DNA of 64,000 nucleotides from contig CAWDAK010000015.1 in assembly GCA_963800255.1 (NCBI GenBank), forward strand, positions 124,001 through 188,000, written 5' to 3'. The position numbers and the translations under genes were made by a program. Positions 46,597-55,877 of this stretch are shown here, one piece after another (the stretch's first letter is position 1; each line of letters opens with the position of its first letter). The notes under the pieces are model-generated. The model made no database searches and was not told the DNA's origin. It saw only the letters and a program-made list of their open reading frames with translations. Source of the DNA: DATFVA01 sp963800255. GTDB lineage: Bacteria; Bacteroidota; Ignavibacteria; Ignavibacteriales; Ignavibacteriaceae.

Positions 46597-46848
46597 GTGA
46601 GTACTAAATTGTTTGTGGGCAGCCTGCCCTGGTCAGTAGATGACGAAAAATTACAGGCAGCTTTTGAGGAACACGGTGAAGTGGTTTCAGCAAAAGTAGT
46701 AAAAGACCGTGAAACCGGAAGATCAAGAGGATTCGGTTTCGTTGAGATGGCATCTCAGGAGAGTGCCGATAGTGCAATTTCTGCATTAAACAATGCTCAG
46801 CTCGGTGGTAGAAATATAGTTGTTAATGTTGCTAAACCACGTACTTGA
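46597..46848 (+). CDS. small RRM-type RNA-binding protein
   Basis: 83 residues from GTG (AAAGGA upstream), consisting of a single RNA recognition motif. RNP2 is LFVGSLPW and RNP1 is RSRGFGFVEM. Bacterial glycine-poor or Rbp-type RRM proteins of this size are common in cyanobacteria and Bacteroidota, are often cold-induced, and bind RNA as chaperones or translation modulators. The leader contains a hairpin about 40 bp before the start, which could be the protein's own binding site; that is inference. A U-rich terminator follows. Confidence 0.93.
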   Translation: MSTKLFVGSLPWSVDDEKLQAAFEEHGEVVSAKVVKDRETGRSRGFGFVEMASQESADSAISALNNAQLGGRNIVVNVAKPRT

Positions 46849-46867
46849 TAATTAGTTGGCCGGTCTC

Positions 46868-46902
46868 AAAAGCGTTCTTTTTAAGAACGCTTTTTCTTTT
46901 TA
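46868..46902 (+). terminator. rho-independent terminator of the RRM gene
   Basis: AAAAGCGTTCTT pairs with AAGAACGCTTTT over a 3-base loop and is followed by TCTTTTT. The symmetrical A/T flanks would let it work for the convergent acyl-CoA ligase gene as well. Confidence 0.85.
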
Positions 46903-46916
46903 AACCCATCAATTCT

Positions 46917-48647
46917 TTAAACATTATCTGAAGTTACTATTTTATCTTTTTTAACAAGATACCGTTTTATCTTCTGGGTCGTGGTCTTTTCGAATTCTTC
47001 TGTCCTTATATAAAATTTTCTTATCTGCTTATGCAGGGGAAGCTGCTTATTCACCTTCTTTATTTCCTCGTCAATTATCCTTCGTATAAGTTCGTCGTTT
47101 ATCTCTGCCTTATTTTGTTCTGAATATTCTATGAACGCATCGGCATCAGTAACTACCTGGGCAGCGATTATCTCATCATGTTTTTCATCGCTTTCCCCGT
47201 AAACAAGAGATTCCAGGATAAAAGGACTTCTGTTAAGTATGTCTTCAATTTCTTCAGGATAAACGTTTTCACCGGTTCGTGAGAGAATCATATTTTTCTT
47301 CCTTCCCACAAGGTGAAGGAATCCGTCGTTGTCTATAAATCCCAGGTCGCCTGTTTTGAGCCAATCACCATCGAACGCTTCTTTTGTTAGCTGGGGATTC
47401 TTGTAATAGCCGAGCATTATATTGGCACCCTTCGCCCATACCTCCCCTATTCCTTCGGGATTGGGATCGTTTATCTTTATATGCACATTTTTAAGCGGTA
47501 ATCCCGCAGCCATATCCTTAAAGTTGTCAACCTGGTTTAATGCAAGGATCGGTGATGCTTCGGTTAGTCCGTAACCCTGCACAAAATTAAATCCGAATTC
47601 CCTGAGACCTTTTGCGACCTTAGGATCAGGGGCTGCTGCACCAGCAATGAAAAGCCTGATTGCACCACCGAACGTATTATGAAGTTCTTTGAATACAAGT
47701 TTTTTAGAAGATTTCCAGCCAACCTTCTCTGCGAAGTTTGTTATTTTCAGCAGAGGAGGAACTACTTTCGATTTAACTTTATCCTCGGTTATTGCCTTAT
47801 AGATCTTCCTGAACATTTTATCGTAAAGCAGAGGCACGCCGAGCAGTATTGTGGCTTTAACTTTCTGCAGATCCTCGGCTACTGTTTTTAATGACCTTGC
47901 ATAATGTACGGAAGCTCCACAGTAGAGGGGACAAAGAAAACCGCAGGTACATTCGTAAGTGTGATGTATCGGAAGAACCGAAAGAAACCTGTCTTTATCA
48001 GTAATCTCAATCATGCTGGTCATCGATACCAGGTTTTCGGCTATGTTTTTCTGACTTAGCATTACCCCCTTGGCCCTGCCAAGAGAACCTGAGGTGAAAT
48101 TTATTTCAGCCAGTTCTTCAGGATTTAAATTCGGAAGTGATTCTTTTTCAACGATCTTTCCATTTTCTATCAGCCTGGTCATTGAGTGGAACCCGTCTTT
48201 CTCGCTGTCAATGTCCATATTAACGAATATCTTTAACTTTTTGAGCAGGTCTTTTTTATCCCGCATTAATTCATTGTATGTATTCGAAAAAACAATTGCT
48301 TCAGCTTCAGATTCATGAATAATATTTATAATGTCCTGTTCAGGAAGGTTTTTATCAATAGGAACAACTACATAATTGAAAGTCATTCCTGCCAGGTAAG
48401 CTATACCCCATTGAAGCCTGTTCTCGCTGATAACTGCAAGGTGTGAGCGTTCTGTTAATCCCAGTTTCTGAAGGGAATATCCGAACCTTAAAACATCTTC
48501 AAGCAGCTGACTGAAGGAAATTCTTTTTATGGGTGTGTCTGCAAGGTCTTCGAGAGCCAGCTTATCAGGAAAGCTGTGAGCAGATCTGAAGAGCATATCT
48601 CTAATAGATGAGATTAAAGGGACATCAACGTACTTTATTTCTTTCAT
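46917..48647 (-). CDS. AMP-dependent long-chain acyl-CoA synthetase
   Basis: 576 residues of the ANL superfamily. The P-loop is FTSGSLGRAKGVMLS (a slightly unusual SGSLG instead of SGTTG), A5 is VQGYGLTEASPIL, the A7/A8 region is WLKTGDLGFIDNDGFLHLVG followed by RKKNMILSRTGENVYPEEIE, and a near C-terminal Lys lies in TTQKIKRYLV. It activates fatty acids to acyl-CoA via acyl-AMP on the cytoplasmic face of the membrane. It is upstream of nothing in its direction and is followed by the RRM terminator region; transketolase lies about 90 bp upstream in the same direction. Confidence 0.92.
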   Translation of the reverse strand: MKEIKYVDVPLISSIRDMLFRSAHSFPDKLALEDLADTPIKRISFSQLLEDVLRFGYSLQKLGLTERSHLAVISENRLQWGIAYLAGMTFNYVVVPIDKNLPEQDIINIIHESEAEAIVFSNTYNELMRDKKDLLKKLKIFVNMDIDSEKDGFHSMTRLIENGKIVEKESLPNLNPEELAEINFTSGSLGRAKGVMLSQKNIAENLVSMTSMIEITDKDRFLSVLPIHHTYECTCGFLCPLYCGASVHYARSLKTVAEDLQKVKATILLGVPLLYDKMFRKIYKAITEDKVKSKVVPPLLKITNFAEKVGWKSSKKLVFKELHNTFGGAIRLFIAGAAAPDPKVAKGLREFGFNFVQGYGLTEASPILALNQVDNFKDMAAGLPLKNVHIKINDPNPEGIGEVWAKGANIMLGYYKNPQLTKEAFDGDWLKTGDLGFIDNDGFLHLVGRKKNMILSRTGENVYPEEIEDILNRSPFILESLVYGESDEKHDEIIAAQVVTDADAFIEYSEQNKAEINDELIRRIIDEEIKKVNKQLPLHKQIRKFYIRTEEFEKTTTQKIKRYLVKKDKIVTSDNV

Positions 48648-48734
48648 AAACTCCCCGACTGTTTTTCAAAACAATATATGAATAAATGGATTATGATTGT
48701 ACGGTAATTATTCGAATTAAGTACCGGCTGAAAA

Positions 48735-50760
48735 CTACGATACAACTTTCAGTTTTTCCAGAACGCGAATAGATACTGCCGCAGCATTTTCAGCAGTTAT
48801 CCCATACTTTTCCATCAGTACATTTGCCGGAGCAGAAGCGCCGAATCTTTCAATGCTTAATGCCTCACCGGCATCACCAAGGTACTTGTACCAGCACTGG
48901 CTTATACCGGCTTCGATAGATAACCCTCGCCTTAATTCTTGACGGCAGAACTGATTCTCTGTAATTATTATCCTGCTTTTCAAAAAGCTCGAAGCTGGGG
49001 AAGCTTACCACCCTCACCTTTATTCCCTGCGTTTCTAGAATTTCGGAAGCCTGGAGCGCAGTTGAAACCTCGGAACCTGAGGCCATTAAAAGAAGTTCGG
49101 GGTCATCTGAATCCTTAAGTATGTAAGCGCCTTTTGAGAGGTTACCTGCGGAAGCGTACCTGGTTTGATCTATAACCGGGAGCGCCTGGCGGGTTAATAT
49201 TAATAAAACCGGACCTCCCTCATGCTCAATTGCAGCCTTCCAGGCTGCTGCAGTTTCATTAGCATCGGCTGGACGAATTACAACGACATTCGGTATTGCT
49301 CGTAATGCAGCAAGATGTTCAACAGGCTGATGTGTAGGCCCATCTTCACCAAGCCCTATGCTGTCGTGCGTAAAGACATAAACAGGTCTTATTCCGGAAA
49401 GCGCGCCAAGCCTTATGGCGGGTCTCAGGTAATCGGAAAAAATAAGGAATGTTCCACCGTAAGGAATAACACCGCCATAGAGAGCCATCCCGTTAAGAAT
49501 GCCTGCCATGCCATGCTCGCGGATACCGAAATGAAAGTTTCTGCCGCTTTTATCAGAAGAGCTGAAGTTAGTATAGCCTTTAAGATATGTATTGTTTGAG
49601 GGTGCCAGGTCAGCTGAACCTCCTATAAGAGTGGGGAGAGATGACGCAATTGCATTGAGTACTTTACCCGAGGCAGCCCTGGTAGCAAGCTTTTTACCAT
49701 CGTCTTCGAACAAAGGCAGATTCGCTTTCCATTCGTCACCGTAATCTCCGTTCATAATTTTCTTAAACTTAGCGGCTTCTTCAGGGTAACGGGTGTTGTA
49801 CTTTTCAAAGAGAGAATTCCAGTCAGCTTCATATTTTCTGAACTGTACCGATAGAGATTCAAAAAGTTCTGCCACTTCATCGGGAACATAAAAGGTTTTG
49901 TCCTCAGGCCAGTCCAGGTTTTTCTTGGTAAGTTTTATTTCTTCATCGCCTAGGGGGGAACCATGGGCATCTGAAGTATCCTGTTTGTGCGGACTGCCGA
50001 ATCCTATATGAGTTTTTGTAATGATAATGGACGGTTTATCAATTTCATTTTTGGCTGCGAGGAGAGCACTTTCAAGAGAGCCGGGATTATTCACATCATC
50101 AACATTAAGAACCTGCCAGCCGTATGCGTCAAATCTTTTTGCTATATCTTCACTGAAGGAAAGATTTGTTTTTCCGTCAATCGTGATTCCATTGTCATCG
50201 TAAAAAAAGATTAACTTCCCCAGTTTCAGGTGGCCTGCTATTGAAGCAGCTTCATGCGAAACCCCTTCCATTAAATCACCATCACTGCAGATTCCATAAA
50301 TAAAATGATCAAGGATCAAGAAATCTTCTTTATTAAACATTGAAGCAAGGTAGGACTCTGCTACAGCCATTCCGACGGCATTTGCAAATCCCTGTCCCAG
50401 GGGTCCTGTAGTAGTTTCAACACCCGGGGTTAAATGGTATTCAGGATGTCCGGGAGTAATACTGCCCCACTGGCGGAAATTCTTAATGTCGTCCATGGAA
50501 ATTTTATATCCGCAAAGATGGAGAATGGAATATAAAAGCATACTTCCATGACCGTTGGACAGAATAAACCTGTCGCGGTTAACCCACCCTGGATTCTCCG
50601 GATTATGACGCATATGTTTTGCATAAAGGGTATATGCTATAGGGGCACATCCCATCGGCATTCCAGGATGACCGGAATTTGCCTTTTGAACGGCATCAAT
50701 TGACAAGAATCTTAATGTATTAATCGCAGCATTATCTGTTTTTTCTGACGGAAAGGACAT
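48735..50760 (-). CDS. tkt: transketolase (frameshift near the C-terminus)
   Basis: Thiamine-diphosphate enzyme transferring two-carbon units in the pentose phosphate pathway. 674 residues when read across one shift, the normal length. The TPP motif is GICSDGDLMEGVSHEAASIA, and SNGHGSMLLY and the pyrimidine domain HDSIGLGEDGPTHQPVEHLA are intact. The first frame loses similarity after IKARV and stops at 48874. Skipping one base at 48921 joins RESVLPSRIKARV to SIEAGISQCWYKYLGDAG and ERFGASAPANVLMEKYG, the textbook transketolase end. Since the enzyme is central, a sequence error is more likely than a real knockout. The acyl-CoA ligase follows in the same direction. Confidence 0.93.
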
Positions 50761-50812
50761 TCCACACTCCTCAATGATTTTCTGTAAATATATTAAAAAG
50801 ATAATTTGCGTT

Positions 50813-51522
50813 TCAATTTCCTGAAAAAGATCTGAAGTAAAACATTACACCAACCTGGGTTATCAGCAGATCTGTTTTCGACTTTGAAACATCATAATAA
50901 ACATTTCCGTTATCAATGGTTACCGAACCTTCTTTTAGATATTCAGCTTCGGTACCCAGAAGATATCTGACCTTGAGATCCAGGAATAACGACTCGAAGC
51001 TTCCCTCCCCTTCATCAGGTGAATAAAGGTTAATAAGGAGTCCTCCACCCACGCCGTAATTCCAGGCAAAATCATCGAAATTTGTGTTACTGGCAACTTC
51101 ATCGTCACCGCTGACTATTTATTGAGGTTTCGGTAAAAAGATAAGCTCCTCCGAAAAGCAGCTCTGCATAAGGACGAACATCTCCCGATGGAGGTGCTAT
51201 CTGAAAGAGCAGATGGAAATTAACCAGGTTATTAGAACGGTCAACATCCACAACCACATCAGGAATGGTAGTACTGAAAGGTTCACGTCTTGATTCATTT
51301 CCGTAATTCAGATAACCGATATTCAGTCCGAATCCGAAAGGAAGACCCTTCGGAAGGGTTGAAAAATAGAACCTGGCCCGAAAGTCCGAATCCCGGCCGG
51401 TCAACATTCTGTTTGAATTCACCCTCGGGGAATCCCAGCATTAAGCCGCCGCCTGCCGACTGGGCAGAAAGGCTGACGCTATAGAGAATAATTATTATAA
51501 ATAAACTGATTAGTTGTTTCAT
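50813..51522 (-). CDS. outer-membrane beta-barrel-like protein (two frameshifts)
   Basis: 235 residues if two single extra bases are dropped, at about 51345 and 51110. The signal peptide (SLFIIIILYSVSLSAQ) is followed by alternating strands typical of an OmpW/OmpA-like eight-stranded barrel: GFGLSGQVLFFN, then FGFGLNIGYLNYGNE, AELLFGGAYLFTET, then NYGVGGGLLINLYS, DLKVRYLLG and ITQVGVMFYFRS. Each junction restores continuous barrel-like sequence. As given, translation would end after 75 residues. Two lesions in 700 bp suggest either poor local sequence or a real pseudogene. Ligand and role are unknown. Confidence 0.7.
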
Positions 51523-51643
51523 TACCTCTCCCGGCAGAAATATTAAAAAACAATGTAAATCACTTCTCTAAATTACTAAAGCTCTTACATTTAAGGTAAT
51601 ACAAAATGATCAACGCATATTTTATTTAGAAAAACGGTGATTT

Positions 51644-52213
51644 ATGAAACTTAAACTAATGATTGCAGGACTTGGAGGAGTGGTAGGACTATTAATTTTG
51701 TTTGGAGTTATTACAGGTATGCTAAGAATCTCAATGCTTGATAACCCGGAGGAGACAGAACACAAAGACATACTTTCAAAAATGGAGGAAACAGGAAACC
51801 TGGAGTTGATTCATTACAACTTTGATGAATCCCCGGGTACGGTTAACCAAACTGATCCCGGCAGTCAATCTGCCCGAACCGGCGGAGAGGCAGCTGCCTG
51901 TATAAATCTTAATGACGTGAGCAGCAGTGATATAAGCGTTGAGCGTGATAAGGTTATAATTTACCTGCCGTCTCCTGAGCTGTGCTATGCAAAGGTTGCT
52001 AAAAATAGATCCGGGGTATCGCAGGCAGGACTTTCACCCGGGGAGGAACCTTCAGAAAGAAACATTGATTATGGTAACTACGAACAAAACCTGAGGGAAA
52101 AAGCAGTTTCTTTAGGTATATACGACCAGGCAAAAAAGAATGCTGAAAAACTGGTTCACGCCCTGTTAAGTTCTGTAACTGATAAAGAAATTGTATTGAA
52201 GTTCAGGAATTAA
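51644..52213 (+). CDS. DUF4230-like membrane-anchored protein
   Basis: 189 residues. One N-terminal transmembrane helix (LGGVVGLLILFGVITGML) is followed by a periplasmic or extracytoplasmic part. INLNDVSSSDISVERDKVII, YLPSPELCYAKV and a C-terminal helix (NLREKAVSLGIYDQAKKNAE) follow the pattern of DUF4230, whose function is unknown. It is the only plus-strand gene in this part of the window and its stop is three bases from the end of the convergent transporter gene. Confidence 0.72.
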   Translation: MKLKLMIAGLGGVVGLLILFGVITGMLRISMLDNPEETEHKDILSKMEETGNLELIHYNFDESPGTVNQTDPGSQSARTGGEAAACINLNDVSSSDISVERDKVIIYLPSPELCYAKVAKNRSGVSQAGLSPGEEPSERNIDYGNYEQNLREKAVSLGIYDQAKKNAEKLVHALLSSVTDKEIVLKFRN

Positions 52214-52215
52214 GG

Positions 52216-53712
52216 TTAAAGTTTTAATCCCCTTGGAACAAAAAGCTTCTCTATAAGATCGAAGATTCCCTGCACGAGGAGGGCAAGAACAGCTGCAGGC
52301 ACAGCTCCCTGAAGTATCAGGGAAACATTGTCAAGTCTAATTCCTGTTAATATTGGCTGCCCATATCCTCCTGCTCCAATTAAAGCCCCCAGGGTTGCCG
52401 TACCCACGTTAATTACAGCAGATGTTTTTATGCCGGCAAGTATGGATGGTGAAGCTATAGGGATTTCAACCAGCCGCATTCTTGCAGCAGAACTTATACC
52501 CAGTACTTCTGCAGATTCCCTGATATGACCGGGGATTCCCTGCAGTCCGCTGTATGTATTACGCACAATGGGAAGCAGGCTGTAAAGGAAAAGCGCCGCA
52601 ATAGCGGGCCACGATCCGATCCCGATAAGAGGGATCATAAAAACCAGGAGAGCCAGTGAAGGTATAGTCTGGACTATACCCACAGCACCCAGAATTATGC
52701 TTCCCGATTTTTTATTCTTATAAGCTATTATTCCAAGAGGGATTGCAGTTATAATAGCCGCAAATAGTGAGATGATTACAAGAAAAAGATGATCGCGGGT
52801 GTTTTTCAGCAGCCGCGTCCACATTGTTTCTTCATCATAACTGGATTCGATACCGAAATTTGTTTGGATAAATTGTGCCGCCGTATAAGTTTCAGAACTG
52901 CCATTAATCTTTACATCGGCATTCATTTTAATCATCGTTGATTCAGGAATACTGCCCTCCAGTTTAAGAACCCGGGAGAGTGCTTCAGGGTTTTCTTCTT
53001 CTGCAGCCTTTCGGTATAGAAAAACCGCCTTATATTCCGGGAAAAAATTAAAATCGTCCTTAAGAACTTTAAGATTATAATATTTTATATCGGCATCTGT
53101 TGAATAGAAATCTATAACATCAATTGAACCTTCATCCAGTCCCCTGTAGGCAAGATCATGATCCAGTCCTGTAACATGATTCTGCGGAAGATTGTATGTC
53201 CGGGATAATCCCTTCCACCCGTCATTCCGGTCGAGAAATTCATTGCTGAAGCCATACCTTAATTCCGGATGTTTTCTTAAATCAGAAATAGAATTAATAT
53301 TTAATCGTTCAGCCAGGCTCTTTTTCATTCCTATTGCATAGGTATCGTTAAATCCGAGGGGTCTGCTGATCTCTATTTGCCTGGAGTTAAGGAGACTTTT
53401 GATTTCCTCATCGCTATTTATATTTTCCCCTGAAAGTATTTCCTGTTTTATTGTTCCTGTATATTCAGGATAAATATCTATATCGCCTCTCACCAGGGCA
53501 TCCCAAAGGACTCTGGTTCCTCCTATCTCTCTTCGATGTATAGTATTAGGATTTACTGTCCTTGCCATTTGGGCGGCAATCTCTCCAAGTATGACCGACT
53601 CGGTAAATTTTTTAGATCCGACAACAAACTGTGTTTTTTGCGATTGAGGAAAAACAGAGAGAGTTGTGAAGAAAATAACCAGCAGTATGTTGTTAAATAA
53701 TTTCACGTGCAA
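52216..53712 (-). CDS. osmoprotectant/choline ABC transporter, substrate-binding protein fused to permease
   Basis: About 495 residues. The N-terminal signal-like segment (ILLVIFFTTLSVFPQS) leads into an OpuAC/ProX-like binding domain (about 28-285): VGSKKFTESVILGEI, GDIDIYPEYTGTI, DVIDFYSTDADI. The C-terminal 200 residues are an OpuBB/ProW-type permease with five to six helices and the EAA loop (ESAEVLGISSAARMRLVEIP). Fusions in this family usually carry the permease first; here the binding domain comes first. The start is uncertain: TTG 53712 or GTG 53706, neither with a strong ribosome site, so translation may be coupled to the ATPase gene that ends one base upstream. Confidence 0.88.
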   Translation of the reverse strand: MHVKLFNNILLVIFFTTLSVFPQSQKTQFVVGSKKFTESVILGEIAAQMARTVNPNTIHRREIGGTRVLWDALVRGDIDIYPEYTGTIKQEILSGENINSDEEIKSLLNSRQIEISRPLGFNDTYAIGMKKSLAERLNINSISDLRKHPELRYGFSNEFLDRNDGWKGLSRTYNLPQNHVTGLDHDLAYRGLDEGSIDVIDFYSTDADIKYYNLKVLKDDFNFFPEYKAVFLYRKAAEEENPEALSRVLKLEGSIPESTMIKMNADVKINGSSETYTAAQFIQTNFGIESSYDEETMWTRLLKNTRDHLFLVIISLFAAIITAIPLGIIAYKNKKSGSIILGAVGIVQTIPSLALLVFMIPLIGIGSWPAIAALFLYSLLPIVRNTYSGLQGIPGHIRESAEVLGISSAARMRLVEIPIASPSILAGIKTSAVINVGTATLGALIGAGGYGQPILTGIRLDNVSLILQGAVPAAVLALLVQGIFDLIEKLFVPRGLKL

Positions 53713-54450
53713 TTAGAATTCTATAACGCTGCGCTGAGCGCGGATGAATGATGAAACAAAAGGATCAGAAGGATTTTCCTTTAATGATTTAAAGTCACCC
53801 TGCTGAATAATTGAGCCGTCTTTCATCAGTACTATTTTATCGGCAAAAAAGACTGCTTCATTAAGATCATGCGTAACCATTAAAACGGTCTTCTGCAAAG
53901 TGCGGAATATTTCTCTCAGGTCGGTTTGAAGATCAAACCGTATTAAGGGATCGAGTGCTCCAAGCGGTTCATCAAGAAAAAGAAATTCAGGGTCTAACAT
54001 CAGAGCACGCATCAGACTCACCCTTTGTCTCTGTCCGCCTGATAACTCCGCCGGAAATTTAGGAAATCCATCTTCAGGGAATTTTGTTAGTTCGGCTAAT
54101 TCACGAACCCTGTTTTTTATCCTTTGATTTTCCCAGCCGATGTATGAGGCAAGCAGGGAAACATTTTCACCGGCGGTGAGATGAGGAAATAAGCCGCCCT
54201 CCTGAATTACATAGCCTATTTTTAATCGAATTTCACGAAGGTTAGAAGGATTAAGAGGCTGATCATCTATGGAGACCTGACCGGAGTCAGGTTTTATAAT
54301 CCCTGTTAAGATCCTTATAAGGGTTGATTTCCCGCATCCGCTGGGACCAATTAAAACTGTTGTATTTTTATTTTCAATCTCAAGACTAACCCTTTTAAGC
54401 GCTTCTGTCGGCCCGAAGGATTTAGAGATAGTATTTAATATAATAGACAT
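53713..54450 (-). CDS. osmoprotectant/quaternary amine ABC transporter ATPase
   Basis: 245 residues of the ProV/OpuCA type. Walker A is GPSGCGKST, the Q-loop follows in YVIQEGGLFPHL, the signature is LSGGQRQRVS, Walker B is EFLFLDEPLGALD and the H-loop His lies in MVTHDLNEA. There are no C-terminal CBS domains, so the ionic-strength gating seen in OpuA is not expected here. It energises the fused binding-protein/permease encoded immediately downstream. The amylase gene ends 30 bp upstream on the same strand. Confidence 0.93.
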   Translation of the reverse strand: MSIILNTISKSFGPTEALKRVSLEIENKNTTVLIGPSGCGKSTLIRILTGIIKPDSGQVSIDDQPLNPSNLREIRLKIGYVIQEGGLFPHLTAGENVSLLASYIGWENQRIKNRVRELAELTKFPEDGFPKFPAELSGGQRQRVSLMRALMLDPEFLFLDEPLGALDPLIRFDLQTDLREIFRTLQKTVLMVTHDLNEAVFFADKIVLMKDGSIIQQGDFKSLKENPSDPFVSSFIRAQRSVIEF

Positions 54451-54479
54451 CAGTTAAGGTTTGTCCATCGTAAATGCTT

Positions 54480-55829
54480 CTATTCTGCAACAAGTATCCG
54501 GTAGTTCCAAGGTTTAAGCTCCAGCCATTCTTTCGACTTGATGTGAGTTTTTTTCCCGGACAAAAGGTTTTCATAATCTCCCGAAATCTGATCGCTTTCA
54601 AGTTCAGTTCTTACATTCTTATCTGAAAGATTGAATATTGCGTATACTTTATTTTCACCCGCCTGGCGCACAAAAGCAAAAATCTCTCCCTTGCTTGATT
54701 TAACTGGAATCATCCTGCCGCCTTCGCTGCCATTCCAGAGCGCCTTGTTTTCCATTTTTTGATGCAGAAGATCAGAATAAAGCAGACGGTATTTACTTTC
54801 TTTCCATTCAACTGTATCCTTATCAAAGAAACTAAGCCTCTTATTGAGCCCTGCTTCCTGCCCTGTATAAACGAGGGGCATTCCGGTTATTACACAGGTA
54901 AAAGCATCCAGGGTTTCAGCTGCATCGCCAAGCCTTTCAAATTCGGTACCGTTCCAGCTGTTCTCATCATGGTTAGTGGTGAATCTCATTCTGTATGCAT
55001 CCTGCGGATAAGTATTATTTTCCTTATTGAAATAATCTCTTATTGCCTGAACACTTGTTTTTCCCTGTGCCAGATCATTCATCAGGTGAAGCAGGTTCCA
55101 GGAGTAAGTCATATCAAAAGCTTCGTGAAACTCAGGACCTTCAGCTTCAGCGAGCATAAAAACTTTTTTAACCTTATCCAATTCAGTACGGGCAGATATC
55201 CAGAAGTCAATCGGCACCATTCCGGCAACATCACACCTGAAGCCGTCGATATCGCATTCCTTAACCCAGTACTTCATAGCGTCGATCATATACTTCCATA
55301 ATTCTTTATTATCATAGTTCAGATCAATTACGTCATGCCAGTCAGCAACCGGCGGAACAAAATTTCCCAGCGAATCTTTAGTATAGAATTCAGGGTGTTC
55401 ACTAACCCACACGTTATCCCAGGCGGTATGATTTGCAACCCAGTCGATAATAACGTACATCCCTGCGTCATGAACCTTCTTAACTGTTTCTTTAAAATCT
55501 TCGAGTGTTCCGAATTCGGGATTTACAGCCTTGTAGTCTTTAACAGAATAATAGCTGCCGAGATTTCCCTTCCGGTTTTTTTCACCGATAGGATTTATAG
55601 GCATAAACCAAACCAATCCTATTCCCAGTTTTTTTATTTCATCTATATGTGCATCAAAAGCCTTGAAAGTTCCTTCAGGTGTATACTGGCGCGTATTTAC
55701 TTCATATATAGATACATTGTGACTCCATTCAGGGTGCTGAACAGAAATTATTTCCTGCGCGGAGCTATAATTGACAAATAAAAATATTGCGAATAGAAGT
55801 ATGGTTATTCTGTAGGAGCGGGTTGACAT
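54480..55829 (-). CDS. secreted alpha-amylase, glycoside hydrolase family 13
   Basis: 449 residues with signal peptide (LLFAIFLFVNYSSAQ). The (beta/alpha)8 barrel shows the GH13 conserved regions: I in YVIIDWVANHTAW, II with the nucleophile Asp in DGFRCDVAG, III with the acid Glu in MLAEAEGPEFH and IV in FTTNHDENSW. A C-terminal beta domain follows. It hydrolyses alpha-1,4-glucans or maltodextrins, probably in the periplasm. It is upstream of, and close to, the osmoprotectant transporter genes, but a functional link is not obvious. Confidence 0.92.
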   Translation of the reverse strand: MSTRSYRITILLFAIFLFVNYSSAQEIISVQHPEWSHNVSIYEVNTRQYTPEGTFKAFDAHIDEIKKLGIGLVWFMPINPIGEKNRKGNLGSYYSVKDYKAVNPEFGTLEDFKETVKKVHDAGMYVIIDWVANHTAWDNVWVSEHPEFYTKDSLGNFVPPVADWHDVIDLNYDNKELWKYMIDAMKYWVKECDIDGFRCDVAGMVPIDFWISARTELDKVKKVFMLAEAEGPEFHEAFDMTYSWNLLHLMNDLAQGKTSVQAIRDYFNKENNTYPQDAYRMRFTTNHDENSWNGTEFERLGDAAETLDAFTCVITGMPLVYTGQEAGLNKRLSFFDKDTVEWKESKYRLLYSDLLHQKMENKALWNGSEGGRMIPVKSSKGEIFAFVRQAGENKVYAIFNLSDKNVRTELESDQISGDYENLLSGKKTHIKSKEWLELKPWNYRILVAE

Positions 55830-55877
55830 AAATTTCTCTGTTATGTTGATGTTAAATGGTGAAATTAACTTGCAGGA

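Noticed and set aside
51105..51113. Programmed +1 frameshift at CAG CGG TGA C
   Set aside because: The stop-adjacent context recalls prfB-type sites, but there is no upstream Shine-Dalgarno stimulator, and the same gene has a second shift without such context.
54759..55301. 180-residue open frame antisense to the alpha-amylase
   Set aside because: It is the shadow of a gene with all GH13 catalytic regions; there is no ribosome site or recognisable domain.
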